Shown here: piece by piece, positions 23,173 to 34,800 of the stretch | How positions within the stretch are numbered: the stretch's first letter is position 1 | How the letters are laid out: each line of letters begins with the position of its first letter | Assembly: GCA_905250125.1 (NCBI GenBank) | Contig: CAJNOL010001346.1 | Coordinates: forward strand, 1 to 64,000 | Direction: 5' to 3' | DNA length: 64,000 nucleotides | Source of the DNA: Rotaria sordida | Lineage: Eukaryota > Rotifera > Eurotatoria > Philodinida > Philodinidae | The notes under the pieces: generated by a model | The model's input: only the letters and a program-made list of their open reading frames with translations | Databases searched by the model: none | Told to the model about the DNA's origin: nothing | Translations under genes and position numbers: made by a program

Positions 23173-23900
23173 ACAGATCCGAACAATTCTATTAATTTTT
23201 TTATCGAGAATATATTTTCTTTAGCTTGCATCTTATTCAAAGTTCTTTGTTTTTGATTAATCTCAAGTTCCTAGCAACATTTTTGAACCGTTTTATATAT
23301 CAATCAATAGCTTTAGTTGAGCTCTATAGAATATAACAAAGTGCAATTCTTAACAAAAGTCTGACTGTCAAGTTTCATTGTCATTAATATTGCCTCTATT
23401 ATTAAGGTAACGAAAAAAAAAATTTTTTTAAAAACTATTCGTGCGTTGCTCCTTTGATAAATGATAAGTACCATAGATGGCAAATGTTACTCTGTTTTTA
23501 GTGGTCCTCCCACAAAAAATATTTTTCTAGTTTCTGTTTTATCTCTTTATTCTAACCCTAGATCGAAGCACAGGGCACAGAAACAATCATATATGATGCA
23601 GCAGGGATACCTAGTAATATGCCATAACTAAAATTGATTGCACAACGCGACCACATCATGAGATCAAGGTCAACCTGTAGATTGCTAATTCATGGCATAT
23701 GTCGGATAATTTACATTACAAACATAGCCCCTTTACATATATCGTAACTCATCATATTCGGCCAATATATGTGCGATATGAGTAAATTACGAACTGTATT
23801 TCTACATCAGATAATACGGTTAAATACGGACCGAAAGTGGTCTGTATTGACACCGTTTACATGTTGAATACGTACCGTCAAACGGATTCGTTCTGATCGA
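23173..23900. other. Gene-free stretch right of the MULE
   Basis: No coding segment. 23613-23700 contains ATATGCCATAACTAA facing GCTAATTCATGGCATAT as a loose inverted repeat, and 23790-23895 is the ACGG-rich segment compared above with 19286-19470. Confidence 0.4.
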
Positions 23901-24224
23901 TCAGAAAAGACTTAGGTTATCGATCTTACAAAAATAATTAGGCAACCAACCCTTACCTATGACTAAAATCTTCACTGGAAAAAATTCACCAAATGAGTCA
24001 AAAATAACTTTACAAAGGATGATATCAGACAGTGGTTATTTTCTGATGAAAAAATTTTTAACATGAATACTGCTTACAACAAGCAAAATGATAGAATGTG
24101 AGCACTTAGTCATGCTGAAGCAAATATGAAAGGTGGATTGGCATAGACACGTAAATTTTCAATTAAGCATGATGGTGTGGTTAGGTGCTTGCTCCAAATG
24201 GGTAAAACCCAAGGGGGAAACGAC

Positions 24225-24420
24225 GGATTTTGGATTACCAGGATTAGCAGATTTCCGTGGGATTCTCTGGATTCCCCGGATTTCCATAGGATTGCCGTGG
24301 GATTTCCAAGATTCACGTGGGATTCTCGAGATTCCAGGAATACGAGAATCCCACGAGAATTCTGGGAATTCCAGGAGTTCCATGGGAATCTCGGATTCCC
24401 GTATTCTCAGAATTTTTATA
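24225..24420. repeat. GGATTCC/GGGATT motif array, left end
   Basis: A run of about a dozen diverged ~20-bp units around (C)GTGGGATT(T/C)(T/C)(C)(G/A)(A)GATTCC that reverse orientation near 24340 (ATACGAGAATCCCACGAGAA). Four overlapping open frames on both strands arise only because the motif is low-complexity. Confidence 0.7.
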
Positions 24421-24564
24421 ATCACAAATGACATTCTCAAAATTCATATTTAACTTCTATGATCCTCACCCTCGTTCTAAAAATCTCATAGAGCTCAGTG
24501 TCAAGACTTCACTGCTTTATCACATAGTTAGAAAAGCTGCATTAAACTAATGAGGAAAATCATT

Positions 24565-24880
24565 CACTAGGCGAGTTTTTTTTCGTATGCTTGATCTGTG
24601 CAGACTTCAAGGCTTGTCTACAGCACATCACTTTAATGATCAAGAATCTTAAGAAAGTCACGCGTATGGAAGAATGATTTTCATTAAAACCGTGATTAAA
24701 AGCAGTAGATATATTTTCACAAGTCGAACTTATTCTTTGGCGAAAAATGTTCGATCTGAAAAGCGATTAAAACTCGAAACTACCTTTTCCTATATAGAGT
24801 TTTCTTTCTTATGCGCATGAACTGCACAGCTCTCAAGATTTGTCCATAGCGCATGACGTTCTAGCTCCAGATGCTCATGT
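24565..24880. repeat. Pair of diverged direct repeats about 232 bp apart
   Basis: GAGTTTTTTTTCGTATGCTTG then ATCTGTGCAGACTTCAAGGC then TTGTCTACAGCACATCA (from about 24573) recurs as GAGTTTTCTTTCTTATGCGC, ATGAACTGCACAGCTCTCAA and GATTTGTCCATAGCGCATGA (from about 24798). It lies inside the 2.5-kb element; the role is unknown. Confidence 0.5.
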
Positions 24881-25734
24881 ATTTCATGTACTTAGTCACA
24901 GATAGTTCGTTAAGGTTATCTATTTCACAAATTCTATACAATTAATCTAATTAGATTGGTATCAACTCCATTTTGACAACACGACAATTTACTTTCTAAC
25001 TTTTATGGGAAAATGTCTGAGGTAGAACAACAAACATCAGCAAGAAACAAGGTAAATTAATGAGTAATACAATACAGATGTCGAATCAAATGAATCTATG
25101 GCATCTTATGTGTCACCTTTTATTCATTCAGTAATCTGAGAGTTGAACATGCTTAAACCAGTAAGGCAGTAGCACAGCTTTTCTATCTACTAAAAGATAA
25201 GAGGTTCTCTATCTATGACTATATTCTTTGTTTTTGGCATCAATTTGACACAAGAGAAAAAGTGTTTGAGATTGAGGGAGAAATTGGTTCGGAGACTCTT
25301 ATTGCATGAAATTGGGATTTATTGCTAGCTGACGAAGAAGACAATTATGGATTCTGCCATATGATCAGTTACAGTGGAGCCAATTGAAATTTTCCTTACT
25401 GTTTTTTTTTGTTACTATACTTCTTTTATTTTTTTAATCTACTATATATAGTGAGAAAGCTCGGAACGTACTGCATCTTTTGATATATTTACGCTGAACA
25501 TTAAATGCAGTTAAAAGTATAAAAAATGAATTAGATAGAAAGTGGTATTTTTCTTTTTACTATGGGGTGTTCATAATGTTGTAACATTTTTTATTTCGCA
25601 AATGTCGCGGCTTAGATGAATGATAACATCTTGAATTCTTTTTGAAAAGATGCGCTGCAAAATTCTCTACAAAATCTGTATAATAAAATTCTATTTTACC
25701 TGTTTTAATGGTTTTTCTGGTACTCACAACATAC

Positions 25735-26495
25735 ATGTAATACTTGAAACTTGAATTCAAGTATTCAATTATTGAATAGTTAAAGTTTCAACTAATCAAC
25801 TATTCAAGTTTCAAGTGTTCAAGTTTTCAAGCTACAAGTATTCAACTATTCAAATTTTAACTTCTCAAATGTTCTGCAGATATTCAGTGGGGAACTGCTT
25901 TTCTCCACCTAACTCACCTTCTACTTCAGCGTCGCGAACCATGCACGTCTTTGTGCACATCATTGTTCCTACTCATTGCTGCACAGTAGCTCAAGCCTCT
26001 CACATAGCTCTTGTAGCGCCCCAGAAAACGTCTGAAGCATCTTAACCAAAACCTATAGCATCCTAGGAGCTACTTGTAGCATTATAGAAGAAGCTTCTAA
26101 CATCCTATGTAATACTGGCAACATTCTAGAGAACCCTGTAGCGTTCCAGGCTCTGACTAATTGAAAACTTGAATAGTTGAATATTTGAATACTTGAATAC
26201 GTGAATGCTTAAATAGCTGAATACTTGAATACTTGAATCTTTGAATAGTTGAATAGTTGAATACTTGAATATTTGAATAGTTGAATACTTGAATAGTTGA
26301 ATAGTTGAATCTTTGAATAGTTGAATAGTTGAATAGTTGAATCTTTGAATAGTTGAATAGTTGAATAGTTGAATCTTTGAATAGTTGAATACTTGAATCT
26401 TTGAATAGTTGAATACTTGAATACTTCAATAATTGAATAGTTGAATGCTTGAACTGATAATTGAGTACTTGAATTCAACTTTCAAGTTTGACACT
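25735..26495. mobile_element. Foldback element with 10-bp tandem-repeat arms
   Basis: The right arm (about 26157-26495) is a tandem array of the 10-mer TTGAATAGTT / TTGAATACTT with about 30 units. The left arm (about 25735-25860) carries the complement, AAGTATTCAACTATTCAA, in fewer and more diverged units. The ~300-bp core (25861-26156) is unlike the arms, richer in C, and contains repeated AGCATCCTA/GTAGCATTCTAG-like motifs. Tandem subrepeats in inverted arms around a unique core are the hallmark of Foldback-type elements. Long open frames on the minus strand (FNYSTIQ repeats) are by-products of the 10-mer, not genes. Confidence 0.65.
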
Positions 26496-27135
26496 ACTGA
26501 CTTCTACATGGTTCTTTTAAAGGAATGGCTTTCAAAATATTAAGTGAATGAATTGATACTTGGTATGCTTGAGCATGAGTTATAATTTCAGTGTTGTTCA
26601 GACATCTAGTTCAATTATTCTTGGAATTTCCACAGGATTCCCATAGAATTCTCGTGGGATTCCCGGGATCCCATAGGATTTCCTGAATTTCCATGGGATT
26701 CAGAATCCCGGGAATCCGCCAATTCTCCCTTGGTAAACCCATTGATGGTCCTAGATACAAATATTTTAAATCATGAGTAGAAGTGTTACCTGTTAGTTTG
26801 AAATCAGGCAATAAGATGTTAGGCAGTAATTCGATCCTTCAGCAACATCAATGCTCTGGCTCATACTCATCGTCTCACACAACAATGATGTAAAGAACAT
26901 TTACCAGTGTTCGTACAGAAAGATAATTGGCCAACTAATTCACCAGATCTTAATTCATTTGATTACTGTCCATGGGATGAACTGGAACAATGTATCGTAA
27001 AAATCAACACTTATTGACGAATTAGAACGTAGTGTCAAAAAAAAATGAAACAAGAAGTTACTTTAAACAGCGTTGATGACTATATGAAACGATTGTTTCG
27101 TGTTTTGGAAATTGACGATGCTTTTCTTAAATAAA

Positions 27136-28818
27136 TAAAAAAACACTGTGTTGTAGAGAGTTTGATGACAACTCTTTTGAAACAAAATATCAGCTCTATG
27201 ACATGAAACATGAAAAATTTTTAGTGAAAATACTAACACCACCGTTTAATCTGGACCACCCGATATATTTTTGAACTTAAGTAAAACTGTCAACTAGAGA
27301 TAGTTTTCCCTGCTCTCTCTGAATATGCCATTGAGTTGATCAATAGAGGCCGACATTATGTCGAAAACTGTAATATATGGGCAAAAATATCCTATTTCCC
27401 TCATAATGCATCGATATTTACGTCTTTTTTGATCAACATCATTGAAGTCTTTTCTCGTTTATTTGTATTGGGAACATGTGTAGATAGTTTACTTTGATAT
27501 TAGGCGTAAAAAAATACTTTTCTTCAGATAGTTAGAACAGCAACATAAGTGTAATTCACTGTAAGAAAAAGTAAATTGATTTCATATTGGTACAACATAT
27601 GATATTTGTGAGTGAATCTCTACAGATGATAAATTGCGTCTGAAAAATAGCAAAAATGTTCATTGCAGCTAAAAACTTGTCGCTGCTGCGCCGAGATGAA
27701 CTATGAAAGAAGTTGCAAGTACCGACATGGTATTCAAAAAAAGTGTATGGAATTTCACTGCCGTCATTGTACTCAACAAAAGCTGTTGTAATCAATTCAT
27801 GAGATTCATCGAGTGTCAGAATGTTATATTTGTAGACAATGAAATTCATGCATGTCCTTCAGAAAAAACCTACTGCTGTCACAATGGACATCTCTACTTT
27901 TATAGATTGTTGGAGAAAGACCTTATCTACTTCCATATCTCGGAAAAAAGTTAGCAGACATCTACTATATGTTTGTTTTTTTTAATTTTTAATTGGTAAA
28001 AATAATAAAAAATTTTCAATTACTACGAGAGTATCACTCTCCGCTTGGTCGGACCAGTCCTAGATAAAGCGTATGCTATATACAGGACTTCAGTGGTCAA
28101 CTATGACTGATTACGACCGAAACTAGAAAAATTTGGCCATTGTATCCAATCATTGGGTTCTTGCTTTCAAGTTTCTACCATTTTCTGGCGTCTGTTCGTC
28201 GAAAACCTGCAGTAAATTCATGGATTCGGACGTCAAAATCGTCGGTTTGGATATTCTTAAGACATGTGGCGCCGAAACGATTTTCAATTCTGAAAAAGTA
28301 TTTAATACAGCAGTTTTAACATTGATTATAAATGCGATATATAAAAGAATGACGATGCTTTCTTTGAAGAAAATAAGCAGTAATAATATTTTCATAAATA
28401 ATATATTCTTATAATGTATTGAATATGATTAATAATTTTCTTTAGTATATGCGTATTGTTATTGTTCGAAATATCATAAAAAATGAAACTGTAAAATAGT
28501 TGACAATCAGGATGAATTAAAAAAAAAGAAGTTTTTTGCATATCACAAATGGCTTGATTACATTAGAACAATTGACAATTATAATAAATATATTAAGATC
28601 TTTGCTATAAATAAAACATTTTTTCAGAGAAAAGAGTATCAATTAATGAAATTCAATTCAACACAACATCGAAAATAAGCAAAGTAAAAGAAGAAAAAGT
28701 TCAGTATCATAACTTGACTAGTTAAATCTTATAGATAAAATTATAAATTTGAGAAAAGAATTTCGTAAGATTTGCATAAGCATATAAAATCAGATCTTTT
28801 TCACACACACACTCTAAT
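27136..28818. other. Gene-free stretch between mariner relic and ANKFY1
   Basis: ACCGTTTAATCTGGACCACC at 27241-27260 could be the mariner 3' terminal repeat. 28178-28250 matches the dispersed repeat at 1318-1390. Overlapping open frames at 27556-27954 and 28133-28414 occur on both strands with no motif and are not called. The last part is the ANKFY1 3' UTR. Confidence 0.4.
28178..28250. repeat. Second copy of the dispersed repeat seen at 1318-1390
   Basis: Shares CGTC(T/G)GT(T/C)CGTCG(A/G)AAA, ATTCA(T/C)(G/A)GATTC(G/A)GA and GTCGGTTTGGAT / CTGATCTGGAT in the same order and orientation with the GPCR-intron copy. Confidence 0.42.
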
Positions 28819-31800
28819 TTATCGAGCAGCCATAACACCATGAGTCAATACATCAGTGCATAATTGACATACTCTCACTGGTCTTTGTAAATTAAATTTC
28901 ATAATTGGTAACTCGTTAAGAGAACATCGTTTACATAAAACTCGACCACAATGTCGACTAAAAGAATAAATTTATTAAGAAAATACATTCAAAAAATAAT
29001 AAAGAATAAAATACAAACCAATGATGTCTTCGATTTGTTATAGTAAATTTCGTTCCACATTCTAAACATGTTTCACTTTCGCCCCATGGAGGTTCACGTG
29101 GAATGTTATCTGTTAAATTAGAATAGAATTAGTAATACAGTTCGTCAGGTCTAACATTTTCTGATCCACTCGAACTGTGTTTTCATATTTTGAATGAAAT
29201 TTTCTAATCAGATTTGAACAACCGCCGGAAGGACACTAAACACACATTTTTCTATTTTTTTAGTATTTGATGACAAGCACGTCCTACACTCAGATAAAGA
29301 AATATGGGCCGTTTCCGGCTGAAAATGACTTTTTTTTCGGAAACTCACGACTCCGGGTATATTTCTTAGATGACTAGAGCTCGTTTGGATCAACCCGATG
29401 GATTCTATTTAGCAATAACAATCTTATTACTTACCAAGTATACTAACTAATAAAGCTTTACTTGCAGTTGGCATCGTAAATATTGAAAATGAATCATAAT
29501 TACAAATACTTAAATTAGCACCAGCTGCTACAAGTGCACGACATAATTGACCATGACCATTTTTATAAGCCAATAGTAGTGCTAAGTAAATCTTATGAAT
29601 TAAAAACAAAAAAAATTCATGTCGAACAAACCTGTATTTCCTTGTGCATCTTGAACATCAAGAGGAAATTTTGGATAAAATTCTAGTAAAATAGTAAATA
29701 TTAAATGTGCATTTTCTCTACTATACGATGCCAAAACATGAAGACAATTCATTCCTCTAGAAAATGAAACATATCAACACAGAAGAAGAAGAAAAAAACA
29801 TTTTTATCTTACTTATTATTAAGTGTAAATACATCAATATCCGATTCAGATAGTAAACGACGTACAACATCTAAATGACCATGTTGTACAGCCAAATGAA
29901 GTGCTAAATGAAATCAAAAAATTAATATATAAAACATGCAACGAATAAAATATGAATAGTTCTTGAAAAATTTTTTATATAAGCTTTTAATTTATTGTAC
30001 CGTGTTTTCGATACCGAACAAAAAATATCAGTCTATACTGCGAGACTTTTGTTATATTTCAAATAGATTGAAGCTTCTTCTTTTATCCAATTGCTCGATA
30101 ACATTTTTATTTGATGTAATCAATCAGATTTTTCAATAATTAATAATAACTTCATCGTTATTCAACAATAACAATGTAAAACTCAGATAGGAAAATCTTA
30201 CGAAATCGTACTGTTATGCCATGTACATAATACAGATGTTCATAAATGTAATACCTAGAGACTAGATAAATCTCATCGATTCATACCAACAATTCTAGTT
30301 CAGTAGAATGATGGCAATAATTTTCGAAAAGTTTTTTGAAAACCATTGCGGCAGCAGTAGACTCTCAGCCACGATGGTCATCAATGGTACGTAAGATGTG
30401 CCATAAGACAAATCTGTTAAAGATATTATCAATATGTGTTTGTTCTCTTTTTTCTGTATATATACATGTCGTTAACTATAGCTATCTCTTGTCTTTTGTT
30501 GTGTCAGATATTTTCTCAGATATTCTTTTGATTCGTTTCTTGATTGCCTCTCTTGCCTATCGGATATAACATATAGAAATATCTTACTGTAAGATTTAAT
30601 ATGTTTTTAACTACAAGATACTAGTGTGAGTCTTACATAATTTTCAGTTCCACTTATACTAATCCAGGTTAAACACTCAGAAGGTAAAATTAGATGAAAA
30701 TTGTACAAAAAATCGCAGTCTCAGAAATCTTACATCAGATCGTACTTTAAGATTCTTGAAAGATCTTGCTATCCTGTAAGATATTACTATCAGACTATAG
30801 GAAATCTTATGTAGCGATAAGATCTTTCAAGAATCTTATAGTATGATCTGATGTAAGATTTCTGAGACTGTGGGTTTTTTTTGTACGATTTTCATACGAT
30901 TATGCCTAATTTTTTGATCTGGGATTAAACAGGTAGGACAGTAAGGTAAACTCAATATTAGAGACTATTTATATCGAAGAGAATAGTTGTAAACGATATA
31001 AAATGGCGTCTTTATGTCATCACTTTCTGTAAACTCATAAAACAGGCTGACAGATTATGGCGACAATTAATGCAGTGCTATGCCGTTTCCGACGGTTGGA
31101 ATGATCACCGTGAGTATCTTAGATAACAGAATGTTTTTTCTCTCAATTTTCAAATCCCTAATATCGACTTAGAACTGATTTAAGACATGTTAATCTTGAT
31201 TACCTTTTCCATAAATAGAAAATATTTGATAATAACTCGTTCATTAATTTACAAAATAAAAATAGATCATATACATACCAGTATTGTGATTAGAATCAAG
31301 TAAATTTGCTTGAATATGATTTTCAAGAAGGATGCTACAGATAAAACCACGATTATTCTCTGAAGCAAGATGTAAAGCAGATCGACGATTTGCTGTTACA
31401 TCATTAATATTAGCTCCAGCAAGTAACTAAAATATATATATATATATATGTATATTGAATTTTTGCTAATGCTTTCGTTCAAATAAAAAAAGAACATCAT
31501 TCTTACTAGGTTTCTTAAAATAATTTCATTGCCTGTTTGTACACATAAATGAAGTGGAGTTAATTGATTAGCATCATCTACTCGATTATTGACATTAACA
31601 TTAACAGTTAATAAGAATAGAACACTTTCAATATCACCATTTTGTACAGCTATATGAAGAAAATTTCGACCTTTATTATCGAGCTAAATAAAAAAAAAAA
31701 AGATTTATTTATCAAAAACAATTGAAAGACATTTTATTCATTTACTTGATCAGCTGCTTTTGGTTCTCGTTTTAAAATAAGATTAGCTGCTTCATTATTT

Positions 31801-34800
31801 TTTGATACAATTGAACAAGCAAATGATGTTTGATTTTGTTTATTACGAATTAAAAGATCTAAATTAGGTGCACGAATTAATAAACTTATTATAGTTATAT
31901 GTTGATTAATAATTGCAACATGAAGAGGTGTATTTCCTTCAGTATCCTTAAATAAATATAATTATTTGAAATAGTTATATTCATTTCATAATATTACTTT
32001 TTTATTAATATCAGCATGATGTTCAATTAATGTTGAAACAACTCGCTCAAGACCCCATTGACAAGCTACAAGAAATTAAAGAATATAAAACAAAAACAAA
32101 AACAAAAAGAATCTCTTCCATGTTTACCAAGATGTAAAGGACTTTCAAGAGTTTTACATATATCAGGTGTTTCACCGTTTAAACCTGGTTGACGAGGAGA
32201 GTTAATGTCACAACCACTGAAACAAATAAAATATATGATTTTGAAAAAAAGAATTGATTAATATCTATATACCTTCTTATAAGAAAACAAGCAACACTTT
32301 CATTGTTTTCATCAATTGCTCGATGTAATAATGTTTGTCGACAATTATCAGGTCCATTTGACCATCTATAAATGAACGATAAAATGTAGATTTTCGTACG
32401 AATTCAAAAAAAGAAAACTGTGAACTTCACACATTATTACTATTCAACAGTCAAAAATTTTTATTAACAAGGAGACATTCAAGTGAGATCTAATTGATAT
32501 AAATTTATTCTCTTAATTTCGCTTTTCCATAAATCTAGTTTTTTCAAATAAGAGCTGATTTTTCAAAAGTGTTCACAAATCAGAGATATTCAGTTACATT
32601 TCAACAAACTATTCGAACAATTAAGAACCAACACTTTTTCACTGGGAGCGATATTTTTTTTTATAGTCACGCAAAACTTGCATTTTATGTCACAACTTAG
32701 GTGTTCTAAACAGATATGGTTAAAATGATCCCATTCCTGACGAAACCGGGTCAATGTCTTTTTTTCGATCACGATCAGGCCTAAATTTTATTTAATCGGG
32801 ACTAGGACCAGTACCTTAAGTGACTGGTGTCGCCCATGTCTACGTCGTGATATACACTATCATTGATTCTTACAACGATATTCCTTATTCGACAAAGACT
32901 TATGAGGGAAGGTCTCCAACTCACCGACGTTGTTCGACTCTATATAATGGCTACAAGATAGGTTTCTATGAGACTAAGAAAAGACTAAAAGGATTTGGAT
33001 TCATGGCCTATTGATGAAGAGTTATGGTCGTTTTACTGAATTTTGGACCTGTGGCAAGGAATTTCTGAAACAATCGAATTAAAAAATTTCGATCTGAAAT
33101 TTTGCCCATAGATAGGTCTAATAGTCTTTAGAATCGCCTGAAAGTTTCAGTCAAAACGAGTGTTCCTTTCTCGAGATATTGAACTGTCAAAATAAGAGTC
33201 ACTTTCAGAGACAAATCATTAAAACTGAGTTTATTTGAAAATTTAATACCTCGAGAAAGGAACATTCGTTTTGGCTAAAACTTTCAGGCGATTCTAAGGA
33301 CCATTAGACCTATCTATGGACAAAATTTCAGATCGAAATTTTTTAATTCGATTGTTTCGGATATCCCTTGTCATAGGTCATGAATCCAAATTCTTTTAGT
33401 CCTTTTTTAGTCTCATAGACACCTATCTTGCAGCCATAATATAGAGTCAAATGACGTCTGTAAGTTGATGATCTTTTCTTGTTAGTTTAATAATCATTTT
33501 ACTATTAATAGGAGATTGTAACTAATGAGATAACTATTAATTGAATAAAATGAAATAGAAATATCTTACTGTGTGCTATCACAACCATACTTTACAAGTA
33601 TTGTTGCAATATCTTCTTGACCAGAATCTAATGCATTCCAAAGAACACTATTTCTATTTTCATCGACAACATTCATATTAACACTATTTCGACAAAGTGC
33701 TTCAATAACTGATGGTAAATGATATTTAACAGCAAGTTGTATTGGACATAAATCATGTATTTTTTGATTAACATCAACATTTTGTTCAAGTAAAAAAAGA
33801 GCTGCTTGAACATTTTGTTTAATAATAGCTTGTGCTAATAAAGGTGTTTGTTCTATATCAACAATATCTATTTGTGCATAACCTTTTTGTAATAATTGTT
33901 TTGATATTGTTAACATATTCATCCAAAGTGTTAAAGAAAAAGCACTTTGACCATGTTCATCTTGTAAATTAAAATTTGGTTTTAAATTTTCATTAGAAAT
34001 TTTTTCATACATATTTATATATATATCAAGTATACGTTCTTGTGATGCATAAACAGCACGATGAATGGCTGTTTGAAGACCAACATTTATATTAATTTCA
34101 TCAGGTAATGATGATGTTATATATGTTTGAATATTTGGATTAGCACCATTTTCTAATAAAGTATTTGTTAATTTTTCTAATCCAAATTGTGATGTTAAAT
34201 GTAATGCTGTTTCACCTTGTTTATTCATATGATTAATATTAGCATTTTTTTCTATTAAATAAATACCAGCTGATTGATAATGATGACGTGCACATTTATG
34301 TAAAAGTGAATCATTTAATAATGGATCAATAGCATCAATACTTGCACCACGTTCAACAAGTAAACTAGCAAATGTTTTATTGTTAAAATCCATATCTAAA
34401 ATATTTTTGTTTAAAAATAATAGAACTATTTTAGTATCAAATAAATCGATATCATTATATATAATTAGCTATTTAAAAGTATTTTTAATATTTAATCTTA
34501 TTGTTAAAAAAAAACGCTTCTGTGGTATCAGGAAGAGACTAGACCAAGTTCGGAGTAGTATGTGTTTTTTCGTGAATAAAATATTCCCTCAAGGATTTTA
34601 GGAACGAAATTTCACATTAATGAATATAAGTATTAGTATGGTAGATACCCCACAAATGCAGATGCCACCCTCTTCTTAGAATGTTACTATTCTTTATGAT
34701 ATTTTCGGTACATGTACTAGAATTATGGCAGGACCGGTTGAGATGCTTGCGATTAGAATTTATTGTTGCATATTTACACCGAAAATATCAGCTCCATATA

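Larger units (their letters stand above)
24209..26735. mobile_element. 2.5-kb non-coding element with GGGATTCC-rich ends, nested in the mariner relic
   Basis: The ends are inverted: left CCAAGGGGGAAACGACGGAT, right (reversed) CCAAGGGAGAATTGGCGGAT. Both sides are flanked by GTAAAACCC (24202-24210) and GTAAACCC (26733-26740), a plausible 8-9 bp target duplication that overlaps the same mariner codons. Inside each end lies a dense array of GTGGGATTCC/GGAATCCCAC-type motifs (24225-24420 and 26620-26715), itself nearly palindromic. The 2-kb interior has no coding frame longer than chance, so the element would need a transposase from elsewhere. Confidence 0.68.
23905..27135 (+). pseudogene. Decayed Tc1/mariner transposase gene, split by an insertion
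   Basis: Two pieces of one transposase are seen: 23905-24210 and 26733-27133. The first contains the DLGYRSYK region, FSDEKIFNMNTAYNKQNDRM (the SDEK Asp is the first catalytic residue), GG...RKF and MVWLGACSK, broken by at least three stops and a frameshift. The second continues with IDGPRYKYF, EVLPVSLKSGNKMLGSN, HTHRLTQQ, NWPTNSPDLNSFDYCPWDEL (third catalytic Asp region) and a C-terminus to a stop near 27133, again with stops and shifts. The QD motif with the second Asp is lost. The N-terminal DNA-binding half is not found upstream, so the gene is also 5'-truncated. The two pieces abut exactly at the ends of the 24209-26733 insertion. Confidence 0.8.

Noticed and set aside
24110-24453. Four overlapping open frames on both strands
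   Set aside because: All arise from the GGGATTCC motif array at the end of the 2.5-kb element; mirror-image frames on both strands show they are not genes.
26157-26478. Two long minus-strand frames made of FNYSTIQ-type repeats
   Set aside because: They are translations of the 10-bp tandem array TTGAATAGTT; 10-mers without stops give open frames in several phases.
27556-28414. Several 60-97 codon frames on both strands between the mariner relic and ANKFY1
   Set aside because: They overlap each other on opposite strands, lack motifs and do not join by plausible splice sites.
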